Notes: generated by a model from the letters alone, not told the origin. Shown: positions 32,959 through 42,047, counted from the first letter of the stretch. The stretch: 64,000 bases of DNA from Sporobacter termitidis DSM 10068 (GCF_900130065.1 NZ_FQXV01000005.1:124001-188000), one strand, 5' to 3'. Program-made: numbers and translations.

Positions 32959-34578
32959 TTATTGGAGCGTCCCGCCCAGCGCCAGCAGGGCGGCGCAGAC
33001 GGCCGGGGCGTAAAACTCTCCCGCCGGGATACTTTTCCCGCGGTCCTCCCTGGCGCCGCCGGCGGCGCAGGATTTAAGGACTTCCGCCGCCCCCGCTCTC
33101 GCCTCCCGCTCCCGGCCGAGGTCACCGAGGCCCAGCAGGATCAGGGTTGAGGGGATCACGGCGGCGTTCTCCCAGGAGACGGCCGCCACCTTTTCAGCCA
33201 GAACGGCGGCAATCGGTTCGGGCAGCCGACTGCCGAGGATGAGCGGCATCAGGCCGAGCAGGCCGCCGGCCGGCGCCGCTTCGCCCGTCAGGGCGTTGAC
33301 GCTTATGAAGCCAGCGCCGTCCCACAGCGGCCCTGTCAGAAAGTCCAGGTGACGGCTGCTGAGCGCTTTCCAGGAAGCGGCGTCTTCCGCTTTGCCCAGC
33401 AGCCCGGCGATTTTTGACAGATCCTCCGAGGCCAGCGCGATATAGGCGGCAAGGTCCGGCGCCTCGGCGGGCGTGCCGCAGCCGAAGACGGGCTCCCGGG
33501 GCCAGCCGCACTCATGGCGGTAGGCGTAAAAGCAAAGCCCCGCGTCACTGGCCCGGTTGTCCAGCCACCAGCCCACAGCCCCGGACATCGCCTCATAAAA
33601 GCCGGAAAGCTTCTCCCGGGAAACATCATTGATGCTGCCATTGCCGATTAGGCGGCTGACGGTATAGGCGTAAACGGGCGGAACGGCCTCGTACAAGCAC
33701 TGCCGGTCCGCGGCCCAGGCCGGCACAAGCCCCCGCGCCGTGGCGAAGCCCAGCATGCCGCCGATGAGCTCCAGCGACGCCGAAGCGTCTTTCAGGGCCA
33801 GCGCCGCGGCGAACTGCTCCAGGGCGTAAAGCTTCGGGTCGCTCAGTTTGCCGGCGCAAATCAGCTCCCGGCCCTTAAACGGCAGGAAGCCCATCCAAAG
33901 CGCGTATGCGGCGGGGCCGAGAGGCCCGTCGTCCCCGGGCTCCGGCAGTCCGGCGGCGAAGGCGGCGTAATCGGCCGCGGACGCGGCGGCGCAGCCGTCC
34001 AGACTTTCGGCGATGCCGGGCAGCTCATACGCGTCGTCCGTGTCGTAAACGGCCAGGTCGAAGGTCCCGTCCTCGCCGGGCTCTATGCAGATGACAGGGT
34101 CCGTGCAGCGGAGGGCCTTCAGCGCCCACCGGCAGTCCAGCGTCACGCTGCCTTTCAGCGCTTTGATGAGGTACACCGCCGCCCCCATCGTCAGCTCGAC
34201 GCCGCGCCCGGTCTTTATGGCGTTCCCGCCGAAGCCGAGCCTGCCGTTTAACCGGAGCCCGACGGCTTTGCCCTCGATGCGGAGGACCTTCGCGCCGTCC
34301 AGGGCGAAACGGACGCTGCCTTCGGCCGTTTCCAGCGCCACAAAAGCCGGCGTGGCCGTGTACGTGTACGCAAGCTCCCCGCCCACAAAGGTCGGCGTGA
34401 TGCGAATGAAGCCTGCGGGCCCCGCGGCCGGGCCGCCGATGAAACCGCCGCCGCTCTCCGCCGCGAGCCCCAGGTACAGCCCCCTGGCCCAGCCCGTGCC
34501 GAGGGGGTCCGTCTCCTCGTAGATCAGGTGCCTTGACAGCCGTCTGCCAAAGGGTATCTTTTTCAGGTCAAGCTGCAT
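32959..34578 (-). CDS. Divergent paralogue of the adjacent (alpha/alpha)6-barrel glycosidase
   Basis: 539-residue protein with the same layout as its neighbour: a beta-rich N-terminal half (IRITPTFVGGELAYTYTAT corresponds to LPYTYFSDAG next door, and both contain FKALKG/IKALKG) and a C-terminal helical toroid. It lacks the neighbour's QQSYHGMTMLNN and NPNDSGWDD segments, so it may be catalytically weak or a different specificity. ATG 34578 after AAGGAG; an upstream extension has no ribosome site. First gene of the pair. Confidence 0.7.
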   Translation of the reverse strand: MQLDLKKIPFGRRLSRHLIYEETDPLGTGWARGLYLGLAAESGGGFIGGPAAGPAGFIRITPTFVGGELAYTYTATPAFVALETAEGSVRFALDGAKVLRIEGKAVGLRLNGRLGFGGNAIKTGRGVELTMGAAVYLIKALKGSVTLDCRWALKALRCTDPVICIEPGEDGTFDLAVYDTDDAYELPGIAESLDGCAAASAADYAAFAAGLPEPGDDGPLGPAAYALWMGFLPFKGRELICAGKLSDPKLYALEQFAAALALKDASASLELIGGMLGFATARGLVPAWAADRQCLYEAVPPVYAYTVSRLIGNGSINDVSREKLSGFYEAMSGAVGWWLDNRASDAGLCFYAYRHECGWPREPVFGCGTPAEAPDLAAYIALASEDLSKIAGLLGKAEDAASWKALSSRHLDFLTGPLWDGAGFISVNALTGEAAPAGGLLGLMPLILGSRLPEPIAAVLAEKVAAVSWENAAVIPSTLILLGLGDLGREREARAGAAEVLKSCAAGGAREDRGKSIPAGEFYAPAVCAALLALGGTLQ

Positions 34579-34703
34579 TTTAAAGCTCCTTTCTTTTTTG
34601 TTGACACTTTTATCCATATATTACCATGCGGCGGGTTGTTTGCATAGCGCCGTCATTGGGAGCGCCTGTACCGGGATATAGCGGGAGTACAGAGCTGAAT
34701 AGC

Positions 34704-34741
34704 AAAAAACGGCGCATCCTCTCAGGATGTGCCGTTTTTTT
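34704..34741. terminator. Bidirectional intrinsic terminator
   Basis: AAAAAACGGC-CATCCT / AGGATG-GCCGTTTTTTT hairpin with A and T runs on both sides. It serves the leftward metal permease gene ending at 34764 and separates it from the glycosidase genes. Confidence 0.85.
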
Positions 34742-34763
34742 CACTCAATGCCTTAAATACCCG

Positions 34764-35579
34764 CTATTTCGCAGCGACGCTTCCGACAGCCGACCGTATT
34801 TTTTTTGCAAGCAGCACGAGAACGAGGACGGCCACGGAAATCAGGGCGGTAAAGCCGCCGGGGGCCACGTTGAGATAATACGAGATAAAAAGCCCCAGCA
34901 TGATATCTATGACGCTGAAGACAATCGAAAATACCAGCGTGACCTTAAAGCCCCGGCCAAGCTGCAGCGCGGTGGCGACGGGCAGGGCGATCATGGAGCT
35001 GAGCACCAGCACGCCGACGATCCTGATGGATACGGATATCGCCGAGGCTACAAGGATGGAAAAAATATAGTTGATCAGCCTGATTTTGACGCCCGCCACC
35101 TTGGCGGTCTCCTCGTCATAGGCGATGTAGATCATTTGATGATACAAAAAAATCAGGGTCAAAACCGAAATCACGCCAAGGGCCGCCACCATTATCATGT
35201 CGAACCGGGTGACAGTCAGGATGCTGCCGAACATAAAGGAGTCCGCGTTGGCGTGGAGCTTTCCGGAGCTGATGATGGTGATGGCGGTACCCACGCTCAG
35301 AGAAAGGACGATGGTGAGAATCAGATCGGTATATTTTTTGAAATAACCGCGCAGAAATTCAATGAGCGCGCCGCAGATCGAGGTAAAGACGAACGCGCCG
35401 AGTATGGGATTCTGGCCGGACATCAGCCCGATGGCGATACCGGCCAGCGAGGCGTGGGACAGGGTATCCCCGATCATGGAATAGCGGCGCAGCACCAGAA
35501 AGATGCCGATACAGGGGCATAGAATCGAAATGAATACGGAGACGAAAATCGCGTTCTGCATAAAGGTGTAATTTAACAT
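34764..35579 (-). CDS. znuB: Zinc/manganese ABC transporter permease, ZnuB family
   Basis: 271-residue membrane permease with about eight helices. The N-terminal FLVLRRYSMIGDTLSHASLAG is the family signature of ABC-3 metal permeases, and the ATPase-coupling region around YDEETAKVAGVKIRL is present. ATG 35579; upstream in-frame residues cross the palindromic operator region and are rejected. Divergent from the binding-protein gene across a 128-base promoter. No ZnuC-type ATPase lies beside either gene, so the ATPase must be elsewhere. Zinc is favoured over manganese by the operators and the neighbouring zinc-ribbon gene, but this is inference. Confidence 0.88.
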   Translation of the reverse strand: MLNYTFMQNAIFVSVFISILCPCIGIFLVLRRYSMIGDTLSHASLAGIAIGLMSGQNPILGAFVFTSICGALIEFLRGYFKKYTDLILTIVLSLSVGTAITIISSGKLHANADSFMFGSILTVTRFDMIMVAALGVISVLTLIFLYHQMIYIAYDEETAKVAGVKIRLINYIFSILVASAISVSIRIVGVLVLSSMIALPVATALQLGRGFKVTLVFSIVFSVIDIMLGLFISYYLNVAPGGFTALISVAVLVLVLLAKKIRSAVGSVAAK

Positions 35580-35597
35580 TGGCCTTCCCCTCGCTTT

Positions 35598-35683
35598 AAT
35601 GCAAATGCATTTTATTTGCGCTTGACAAAAATATCCCATCGGACTATCATGTATTATAAATGCAAATGCATTTCATTTGCAAT
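35598..35683. promoter_or_regulatory. Two metal-repressor-type palindromes flanking a promoter
   Basis: TGCAAATG...CATTTGCA-type dyads occur at 35598-35619 and 35658-35683 (both include AATGCAAATGCATTT). Between them is a rightward promoter TTGACA (35622-35627) - 17 bases - TATCAT (35645-35650). Paired operators between divergent metal-transport genes suggest a Zur/Fur-family repressor; the repressor gene is not in the window. Confidence 0.7.
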
Positions 35684-35707
35684 AACATTTTCGGAGGTTG
35701 ATGAATA

Positions 35708-36679
35708 ATGTTAAAAAGATGGGCCGGGCTGCTGCTATGCCTTATCCTCGCCGCGAGCTTAGCGGCGTGCGGCGGCAATAATACGGCGGGCAACCCGACA
35801 GATACGCCGGCGGCAACCGGCACGCCGAGCGGCAGCGCGGATCAGACGGCCACCCCGGCGGCGGACAAGATCAAGGTCTCCGTCACTTTTAACGCGATGA
35901 AAGAGTTTGTCGCGGCCGTCGGACAGGACAAGGTGGAAATTTCGACGATCATCCCCGACGGGACGGAACCGCACGATTTTGAGCCCAAGGCGCAGGACCT
36001 CGTCGCCCTCAGCGCGGCCAAGGTCTTTGTATACAGCGGGCTGGGCATGGAGGCATGGGCCGATAAAGCGGTGCAGGCGGCCAACAACCCGGACCTTGTC
36101 ACCGTGGAAGCGTCCAAGGGCGGCACGCCCATCACGAATACGGACCCCGGCGAGATCGAGGAGCACGGGCAATACGACCCTCACATCTGGCTCAGCCTGA
36201 AAGGCGCGGAGCTTGAAGTGAAAAATATCAAGGACGGACTTGTCCAGGCCGACCCCGCCAATAAGGACTTTTACGAAAAAAACTGCGGCGATTTCGTCGC
36301 GCAGCTGGAGAAGCTCTATAACGATTACAACGAAAAGTTTCAGTCCGTGACGAAAAAGAGCTTTGTCACGGGGCACGCCGCGTTCGCTTACCTCTGCCGG
36401 GATTTCAGTCTGACGCAAAACAGCGTCGAAGACACCTTTGCCGAGGGCGAGCCCAGCGCGCAGAAGCTGACGGAGTTGGTGGATTACTGCAAGCAAAACG
36501 ATGTAAAAACAATATTTGTCGAGGATATGGTCAGCCCCGCGGTTTCGCAAACGCTTGCCGGCGAGGTTGGCGCAACGGTTGAAACAATTTACACCATCGA
36601 GAGCGGCGAGGACGATATGACGTATCTGGACCGCATGACCGACAATCTGACCAGGATCTACGACAGCCTGACAAAATAA
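35708..36679 (+). CDS. znuA: Zinc-binding lipoprotein of ABC transporter, ZnuA family
   Basis: 323-residue lipoprotein: signal peptide with lipobox LAAC (Cys21), a Thr/Pro/Ser linker, then a cluster A-I metal-binding protein with the metal-site histidines in GTEPHDFEP, YDPHIWL and VTGHAAFAYL. It lacks the long His-rich loop of many ZnuA proteins. ATG 35708 follows GGAGGTTG. It delivers metal to the divergent permease at 34764-35579. Manganese cannot be excluded from sequence alone. Confidence 0.9.
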   Translation: MLKRWAGLLLCLILAASLAACGGNNTAGNPTDTPAATGTPSGSADQTATPAADKIKVSVTFNAMKEFVAAVGQDKVEISTIIPDGTEPHDFEPKAQDLVALSAAKVFVYSGLGMEAWADKAVQAANNPDLVTVEASKGGTPITNTDPGEIEEHGQYDPHIWLSLKGAELEVKNIKDGLVQADPANKDFYEKNCGDFVAQLEKLYNDYNEKFQSVTKKSFVTGHAAFAYLCRDFSLTQNSVEDTFAEGEPSAQKLTELVDYCKQNDVKTIFVEDMVSPAVSQTLAGEVGATVETIYTIESGEDDMTYLDRMTDNLTRIYDSLTK

Positions 36680-36729
36680 ACGGCGAAGAGCCGTTAAAGC
36701 GCGGATATAGGATATCCGAAGGAGTTTGG

Positions 36730-37017
36730 ATGATGTATCAGGACAAAACCCTGATCTGCAAGGAGTGCGGCAGGGAGTTTATCTGGACGGCCGGAGAGCA
36801 GCAATTCTACGCCGAGAAAGGCTTTTCCAACGAGCCGCAAAGATGCAAGGAGTGCCGGGACGCCCGGAAAAAGGGCGCCGGACCCGCCCGCGAAATGTAC
36901 GACGCCGTATGCGCGGCGTGCGGCAGGCCGTGCAAGGTCCCCTTCAGGCCGCGCGACGACCGCCCCGTCTATTGCAGCGAGTGCTTTGCCAAGATGAAGG
37001 ACACCGCCGCGACCTAG
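36730..37017 (+). CDS. Small zinc-ribbon protein
   Basis: 95 residues with two pairs of CxxC zinc-binding motifs: CKECGREF and CKECRDAR in the first half, CAACGRPC and CSECF in the second. The QQFYAEKGFSNEPQRCKEC segment is typical of the probable-zinc-binding CxxC family. Nucleic-acid or protein binding is likely but unproven. ATG 36730 with AAGGAG upstream, 50 bases after the zinc-binding lipoprotein gene, possibly cotranscribed. Ends before a bidirectional terminator. Confidence 0.85.
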   Translation: MMYQDKTLICKECGREFIWTAGEQQFYAEKGFSNEPQRCKECRDARKKGAGPAREMYDAVCAACGRPCKVPFRPRDDRPVYCSECFAKMKDTAAT

Positions 37018-37054
37018 ACGCAGGACGGCAGCGGCAATAAGAACCTAAAGCAGG

Positions 37055-37100
37055 AAAAGGGCCTGGATTCCGTGTCCCTGACACGAATCCAGGCCCTTTT
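37055..37100. terminator. Bidirectional intrinsic terminator
   Basis: AAAAGGGCCTGGATTC-GTGTC / GACAC-AATCCAGGCCCTTTT, a nearly perfect stem of about 20 bp. It closes the zinc-uptake/zinc-ribbon unit. Confidence 0.88.
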
Positions 37101-37165
37101 CAAACAGTGCGCGCTGCGGTGCACGAAGGACGTCCCGATGAACAGACGGAAGGCGGCGGGAGAAT

Positions 37166-37429
37166 ATGGATGCGGACAACTTACATAGCAGACTCAACAA
37201 AATCATGGGCCAGATCAGGGCCATCGACAAAATGCTCGACGATGACGTCCGGTGTGAGGAGATACTGATACAGGTCAACGCCGCGAAAAGCGCCCTGCAC
37301 AAGGTTGGGCAGCGCCTTTTGGAAGACCGCATCGACCGCGGCGTCCGGGAAGGCATCAAGGACGGTGACGCGGAAAAGGCGGTCGCCGGCTTTGCCAGGG
37401 CCATAGAATACTTTTCCAGGATTTCGTGA
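37166..37429 (+). CDS. CsoR/RcnR/FrmR-family regulator with incomplete metal site
   Basis: 87-residue all-helical DUF156 regulator: RLNKIMGQIRAIDKMLDDD then RCEEILIQVNAAKSAL, as in CsoR. Cys30 is kept, but the second-helix His and Cys of copper-sensing CsoR (EDHxxHC) read EDRIDRG, so the copper site is missing. It may sense another metal, persulfide/aldehyde chemistry through Cys30, or have lost sensing. ATG 37166 after GGGAG. Isolated between a terminator and the convergent ECF operon; target genes are not obvious. Confidence 0.85.
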   Translation: MDADNLHSRLNKIMGQIRAIDKMLDDDVRCEEILIQVNAAKSALHKVGQRLLEDRIDRGVREGIKDGDAEKAVAGFARAIEYFSRIS

Positions 37430-37445
37430 CGCTTTTACGCCCTGC

Positions 37446-40199
37446 CTATCTGGCGTGCTTCGCCTGATACACAGGAGACGTTTTGGCCGGCGGAGCTTCC
37501 TCCGGCGGGCTGTCCGCCTCCGCCCTTGCTTCCACGAGCCCGTATTTCACCTTGATCCGGTCCAGCTTTTCCAGCATGGGCCGGGACGCGAGCCAGAGAA
37601 AAATGGCGGTAGCGGCGGCGTGGATTAAATCGAAGGGAAAGCCCATAAGATAAGCGCTTAAAAACATCGGCCACGTGGGATGAGCGTTATACAAGACGAC
37701 GTAGGAGGGGTTCATTACGCCGCCGTAAATGGCGATGGCCGCGAGCCCCCCGAAAATACAGAGCGGCAGGCGGCTCCGGCGGAGCACGCCTTTCCTGAAC
37801 AGCACGCCGGCCAGGAACCCGATCACGCCCATGGCAAACATCTGCCACGGCGTCCAGGGGCCCTGCCCGAACAGGACGTTGGACGCCAGCATGGTGACCG
37901 CGCCCACAAGAAAGCCCGTTTCTCCGCCGAAGGCCACGCCGGAGATGATCACCAGCGCCGCCACCGGCTTGAACTGCGGCAGCATGAAAAAAGCGGCCCG
38001 CCCGGCCACCCCGATGGCACACAGGACAGAGATGACGATGAGCTCCCGGGCCTGGGGCTTTCTGCCCTCAAAAACGAGGAAGAACGGGAGCATCGTTTCC
38101 AGAAGGATCAGAAGGGAAATAAAATAATACTTGCGGTCCCCGAAATAATAGATGCCGATATAGATCGTCAGGGGGATCGCCAGCACGATCATCACCGCGG
38201 CGGCGAGGGTGCGCTTTGACAGCCTGCGCTTACCCACCGGTATCTGTTCGTTTTCAATCGGCCGGCCGCTTTTCTGTCCGACCGCGGCGGCAAGGAGGAG
38301 CAGCGCGCCGATCAAAACGGCGTAAAGGCCGAGCCTGCCGCCGCTGAACAGCCAGGGTATGTCCGGTTCCCTGAGAGAGATATACGCCGCGGCGAGCGCG
38401 ACGGCACCGGCGGCGCCGGCCAGAAGCTTCCGCCACAGGGGGAGCCTTGCGGGCGCGTCCTCCACCGGCCTTCCTTCATTGAGCGGCGGCATATCGCCGT
38501 CCTCGGGGGGCAGAGGCGGGGGGCACGGGACAGTCCCGCCGCAGGCGACGATCACGTCCTCCGCCGTGACGGCGCCGGCGAGCAGGTGCCGGGCCATACG
38601 GTTGGCCGAGGTGGTGTAAAAGCTGTTGCCGGAAAAAAACGCGCGCGGCGGGCCGTCGGTGACGATGCCCCCGTCGAAAAATAACGCGCAGCGGTGCGCG
38701 TATTCGGCGCAGAACTCGATGTCATGGCTCACCATGACGATGGCGACGCCGCGCCGCAAAAGGCTTTTGAGTATTTCGGCAAAGACTTGCTTGAATTCCG
38801 CGTCAAGTCCCTTTGTGGGCTCATCCAGCAGGAGTATTCTCGGCTCTGAAAGCAGCACCTTTGCCAGCGCAGCCCGCTGCTGCTCGCCGCCGGACAGGTC
38901 GTACGGGTGGCGGGAGAGCAGCGCGTCCAGCCGGCACAGGCGCGACACGCGCCGTATTCTCCGCTCCTTTTCTTCTCCGGGCAGGCGGCTGCCCTTCAGC
39001 ATTTCCAGCAGGTCCTCCCGCACGTTATTTTTGACGAACAGCGCCTGCGGATTTTGCGGCAGCACGCCCAGCAGCCCTTCAAAAAGGCCGCTCTCCCGCC
39101 CCGCAAGCGGCGTCCCCTCCAGCAGGACCTTGCCCCTGTAGGGCCTGCTGACGCCGGAAACGAGCGACAGGGCCGTTGTTTTCCCCGTCCCGTTCCCGCC
39201 GAGGATGGCCAGGAGCTCGCCCCGGTACGCCTTGAAGGACAGCCCGCGCAGCACGTCCGGCGTGTCTTTGCCGTACTTGAACCACACGTCGGTCATTTCA
39301 ACGGCCGGGACGGCGCCGGGCTCCGGCCCGGCTTTCTCTGTGCCCGCCTCGGGGGCATGGATTTCGTGGCGGCGCGCGAATTCGTCGAGCCACAGCCTGC
39401 CGTCCCGCACCGTGATCGGGCACTGCTGATCGTTGGGAACGGCCGCGTAGATGCGCGTCGGCGCGGGCATGGAAAGGAACATGGCATGCCCGGCCGCCTT
39501 CAGCCTCTCACCCACCGCCTGCGGGGAGCCCTCGCAGAGCAGCCGTCCCTCGTCCATGACGAGGACGCGGTCGCACATGGGGAGCACCTCCTCCAGGCGA
39601 TGCTCCGTTATGATGACGCTTGTCCCCAGCTCGCGGTTGATCTTGCCCACCGTCGCCAGGAAATCCGCCGCCGCAATCGGGTCCAGCTGGCTTGTCGGCT
39701 CGTCCAGGATCAGCACGGACGGCTGCATCGCCATGATTGAGGCCAGATTCAACAGCTGCTTCTGGCCGCCGGACAGCTCCGTGACGTCCTTATAAAACCA
39801 GGACTGTATGCCGAAGAAGCTCGTCATCTCCGCCACGCGGCCCCGGATCGCCGGCGTGTCGCAGCCGAGGCTCTCCAGGCCGAACGCCAGCTCGTGCCAG
39901 ACCTTGTCGGTGACAAGCTGGTTGTCGGGATTCTGCATCACGAAGCCGATGCGGGCGCTCTGTTCCCGCTGGGGTATGGCGGCCAGCGGCTGCCCCTCGA
40001 ATAATATTTCGCCGCTCAGGGCGCCGTGCGGCGCCAGCACCGTTTTAAAATGCCGCAAAAGCGTTGATTTGCCGCACCCGGAAGGGCCGACGAGCGCGAC
40101 GAGCTCCCCTTGTTTTACAGAAAAGCTCAAGCCGTCCAAGGCCTTTCTCGTCTGCTCGGGATATGTAAAGGTCAGGCCGCGGACCGTAAAGCTTTCCAT
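37446..40199 (-). CDS. Fused ECF transporter: two ATPase domains plus S component
   Basis: 917-residue fusion. ABC domain 1 (residues ~1-250) has GPSGCGKST, LSGGQKQ and VLILDEPTSQLD; ABC domain 2 (~300-530) has GGNGTGKTT, LSGGEQQ and ILLLDEPTKGLD. After a linker and helices (~600-690) comes a membrane S-component-like domain (~690-880) with VAALVIISGVAFGGETGFL and FAMGVIGFLAGVLF. Thus EcfA, EcfA' and substrate binder are one chain; the missing EcfT is the overlapping gene upstream. Cobalamin is the likely cargo because the operon sits behind a cobalamin riboswitch. ATG 40199 overlaps EcfT by 28 bases. Confidence 0.88.
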   Translation of the reverse strand: MESFTVRGLTFTYPEQTRKALDGLSFSVKQGELVALVGPSGCGKSTLLRHFKTVLAPHGALSGEILFEGQPLAAIPQREQSARIGFVMQNPDNQLVTDKVWHELAFGLESLGCDTPAIRGRVAEMTSFFGIQSWFYKDVTELSGGQKQLLNLASIMAMQPSVLILDEPTSQLDPIAAADFLATVGKINRELGTSVIITEHRLEEVLPMCDRVLVMDEGRLLCEGSPQAVGERLKAAGHAMFLSMPAPTRIYAAVPNDQQCPITVRDGRLWLDEFARRHEIHAPEAGTEKAGPEPGAVPAVEMTDVWFKYGKDTPDVLRGLSFKAYRGELLAILGGNGTGKTTALSLVSGVSRPYRGKVLLEGTPLAGRESGLFEGLLGVLPQNPQALFVKNNVREDLLEMLKGSRLPGEEKERRIRRVSRLCRLDALLSRHPYDLSGGEQQRAALAKVLLSEPRILLLDEPTKGLDAEFKQVFAEILKSLLRRGVAIVMVSHDIEFCAEYAHRCALFFDGGIVTDGPPRAFFSGNSFYTTSANRMARHLLAGAVTAEDVIVACGGTVPCPPPLPPEDGDMPPLNEGRPVEDAPARLPLWRKLLAGAAGAVALAAAYISLREPDIPWLFSGGRLGLYAVLIGALLLLAAAVGQKSGRPIENEQIPVGKRRLSKRTLAAAVMIVLAIPLTIYIGIYYFGDRKYYFISLLILLETMLPFFLVFEGRKPQARELIVISVLCAIGVAGRAAFFMLPQFKPVAALVIISGVAFGGETGFLVGAVTMLASNVLFGQGPWTPWQMFAMGVIGFLAGVLFRKGVLRRSRLPLCIFGGLAAIAIYGGVMNPSYVVLYNAHPTWPMFLSAYLMGFPFDLIHAAATAIFLWLASRPMLEKLDRIKVKYGLVEARAEADSPPEEAPPAKTSPVYQAKHAR

Positions 40200-41068
40200 T
40201 TTCTATCCTCCATAAGATTGAGAAATACCGGCGTTATGCAGAGCGCCAGGTATACGAGAAAGGCGCTGGCGGGGTAAGGCCCCGCCGCGACGCCCTTTAT
40301 TGTCGGATAATACCGCCAGCGCAGCGCGCCGAGAAACGCGCCCAGAATAAGATACGCCCCGCAGAACAGCAGAAACAGGAGCGCGGCCCGGTCGCGCTTG
40401 TCGAAGCGGTAGATGGAGAAGGCCGTGCGGCCGCGGAGGCCATAGCCCCGGCTTTTCATGCTGTCGGCTGTCTCGATGGCGTTTTCCAGCGCCCAGGTGA
40501 CCAGGATCGACAGGATGGTGACGCCGTTTCGCGCTCTCTGAAAAACGCCGCCGCTCGACGCGTCCCGCCCCACGCACCTCTGCGCATTCGACACCGCTTT
40601 GATCTGCGCCTTGAATTTGGGGACGAAGCGGAGCGTCATGGACAGGACGAGCGACATGGCCGGGATGACCCGCCCGAACAGGTATACGAATTTATCCGAG
40701 GTCATCACGGCGCTGTAGCAGGAAAACCAGACGATCACCGACGCCAGCATCGCGGCGGCCCCGACGCCGTAAGCGACGGACTCCAGCGTCAGGGGATTGC
40801 CGCCGGGGAAATACGCCAGGATCGTCCCGCCCTCATGGCTGAAGGCGGGGTTGACAAGCGCCGTCACCAAAAACATCGGCAGTATAAAAAGCAGATGGAA
40901 CCGGACGGCTTTTCTCCCGTTCAGGTAAATCGAATACGCCGCGGCACAGGCCAGCGATATCCCCAGGCAGACCGGATGCGCCAGCGTCATGGAAAACGCG
41001 AAGACCAGGCCGAAGTACAAAAAACTCACAGAGGGGTGATAGCCGGAAAACGTGTCTTTGCTGACCAT
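40172..41068 (-). CDS. ECF transporter transmembrane coupling protein, EcfT/CbiQ family
   Basis: 298-residue membrane protein with about six helices and the EcfT coupling segments ADSMKSRGYGLRGR (Ala-Arg-Gly type) and MTLRFVPKF. ATG 41068 with GAGGCGCC upstream, 7 bases past the DUF4430 stop; longer extension overlaps that gene. It links the two ATPase domains to the S domain of the downstream fusion protein. Confidence 0.88.
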   Translation of the reverse strand: MVSKDTFSGYHPSVSFLYFGLVFAFSMTLAHPVCLGISLACAAAYSIYLNGRKAVRFHLLFILPMFLVTALVNPAFSHEGGTILAYFPGGNPLTLESVAYGVGAAAMLASVIVWFSCYSAVMTSDKFVYLFGRVIPAMSLVLSMTLRFVPKFKAQIKAVSNAQRCVGRDASSGGVFQRARNGVTILSILVTWALENAIETADSMKSRGYGLRGRTAFSIYRFDKRDRAALLFLLFCGAYLILGAFLGALRWRYYPTIKGVAAGPYPASAFLVYLALCITPVFLNLMEDRKWKALRSAA

Positions 41069-41075
41069 AGGCGCC

Positions 41076-42035
41076 TCACGACCCGCCGGCGGCATAATAG
41101 CCGCCCACGTCGGCGCCCAGGTCGGTGGTGTAGACCCACTCGATCACGTCGCCCTCCTTCAGCTGATAACGGGAGCAGCCGTAATTGGGAAACCAGTCGT
41201 TGACCTTGTACAGCCAGCCGGAGAGCTCTCCGCAGTCAAACTCGTAGAGATTGCCGATCCCCTTGATGTACGCCGAGTTGTACATGGGCGTGTTTTTGAA
41301 CTCCATCTGTATCCCGGCTTTTTTCATCTCGCGCTGGAGAACATTAAAAACGCTCTCTCCCTCGTAAAACGTCACTGCTGTGGCGGGAAAGATGACGCCG
41401 TCCTCGGGCACCAGCTCGACCTTGTCCGGATCCAGCCAGGATATATTGTCCAGGAGGACGTCGCAGCGGACGGAAAGCGTGCAGGTATGCGCCTCATCCG
41501 TGACGACGGCGTTGTCCGGCTCCACCGGCACCGGCTTGCCGGACGGCACGGGGGCGGTCTTATATTGATCCTTGCCCGTCGTGGGGTCCAGCGTCATCCC
41601 CTGGGCTTCGGCGTACGCCTTCGACCCTTGCTCGACGCCTTCGGAGGATTTTCCCCCTGTCAGGGCTTTGGCCAGCGCCACCTTTTCATCGGCGGAGAGC
41701 GCCTTACCGCCGGTCGAGCCCGGCGGCGGCGACGCCGGTTCGGCCGAAGGCGCGGCGGACGGGGGCGCGGAGGGCTGCCTATCCGGGGTCGCGGACGCCC
41801 CGGGCGATTCGGGCGCGTCGGACGTGACGGCGGCCGGCGATACGCCGGACGGCGACGCGCCGGGCTCTGTATGATACGCCGCCTCGACATCGGACGACGC
41901 GGCGGACGGGGGCACGGCGGTCCAGCCCCGCAGCCCCGGCGCGTTCCCGCCGTACCAGAACGCAAAGCCCAGCGCGCAGAGGACAAGCAGAGCGCCGACC
42001 GCTTTCCAGCGATGCTTTTTGAACAGATTTTTCAA
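41076..42035 (-). CDS. DUF4430 membrane-anchored protein, transcobalamin C-domain-like
   Basis: 319 residues: basic N-terminus and one hydrophobic anchor (about 11-30), a long Ser/Pro/Ala-rich spacer (35-120), and a C-terminal DUF4430 domain (about 190-319) with GESVFNVLQREMKKAG and the signature YEFDCGELSGWLYKVND. DUF4430 corresponds to the small beta-domain of animal transcobalamin and intrinsic factor. Next to an alpha/alpha-barrel surface protein and an ECF transporter under B12 control, it is likely part of an extracellular cobalamin-capture system. Binding is inferred, not shown. Confidence 0.85.
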   Translation of the reverse strand: MKNLFKKHRWKAVGALLVLCALGFAFWYGGNAPGLRGWTAVPPSAASSDVEAAYHTEPGASPSGVSPAAVTSDAPESPGASATPDRQPSAPPSAAPSAEPASPPPGSTGGKALSADEKVALAKALTGGKSSEGVEQGSKAYAEAQGMTLDPTTGKDQYKTAPVPSGKPVPVEPDNAVVTDEAHTCTLSVRCDVLLDNISWLDPDKVELVPEDGVIFPATAVTFYEGESVFNVLQREMKKAGIQMEFKNTPMYNSAYIKGIGNLYEFDCGELSGWLYKVNDWFPNYGCSRYQLKEGDVIEWVYTTDLGADVGGYYAAGGS

Positions 42036-42047
42036 GGCCGCGCCCCC

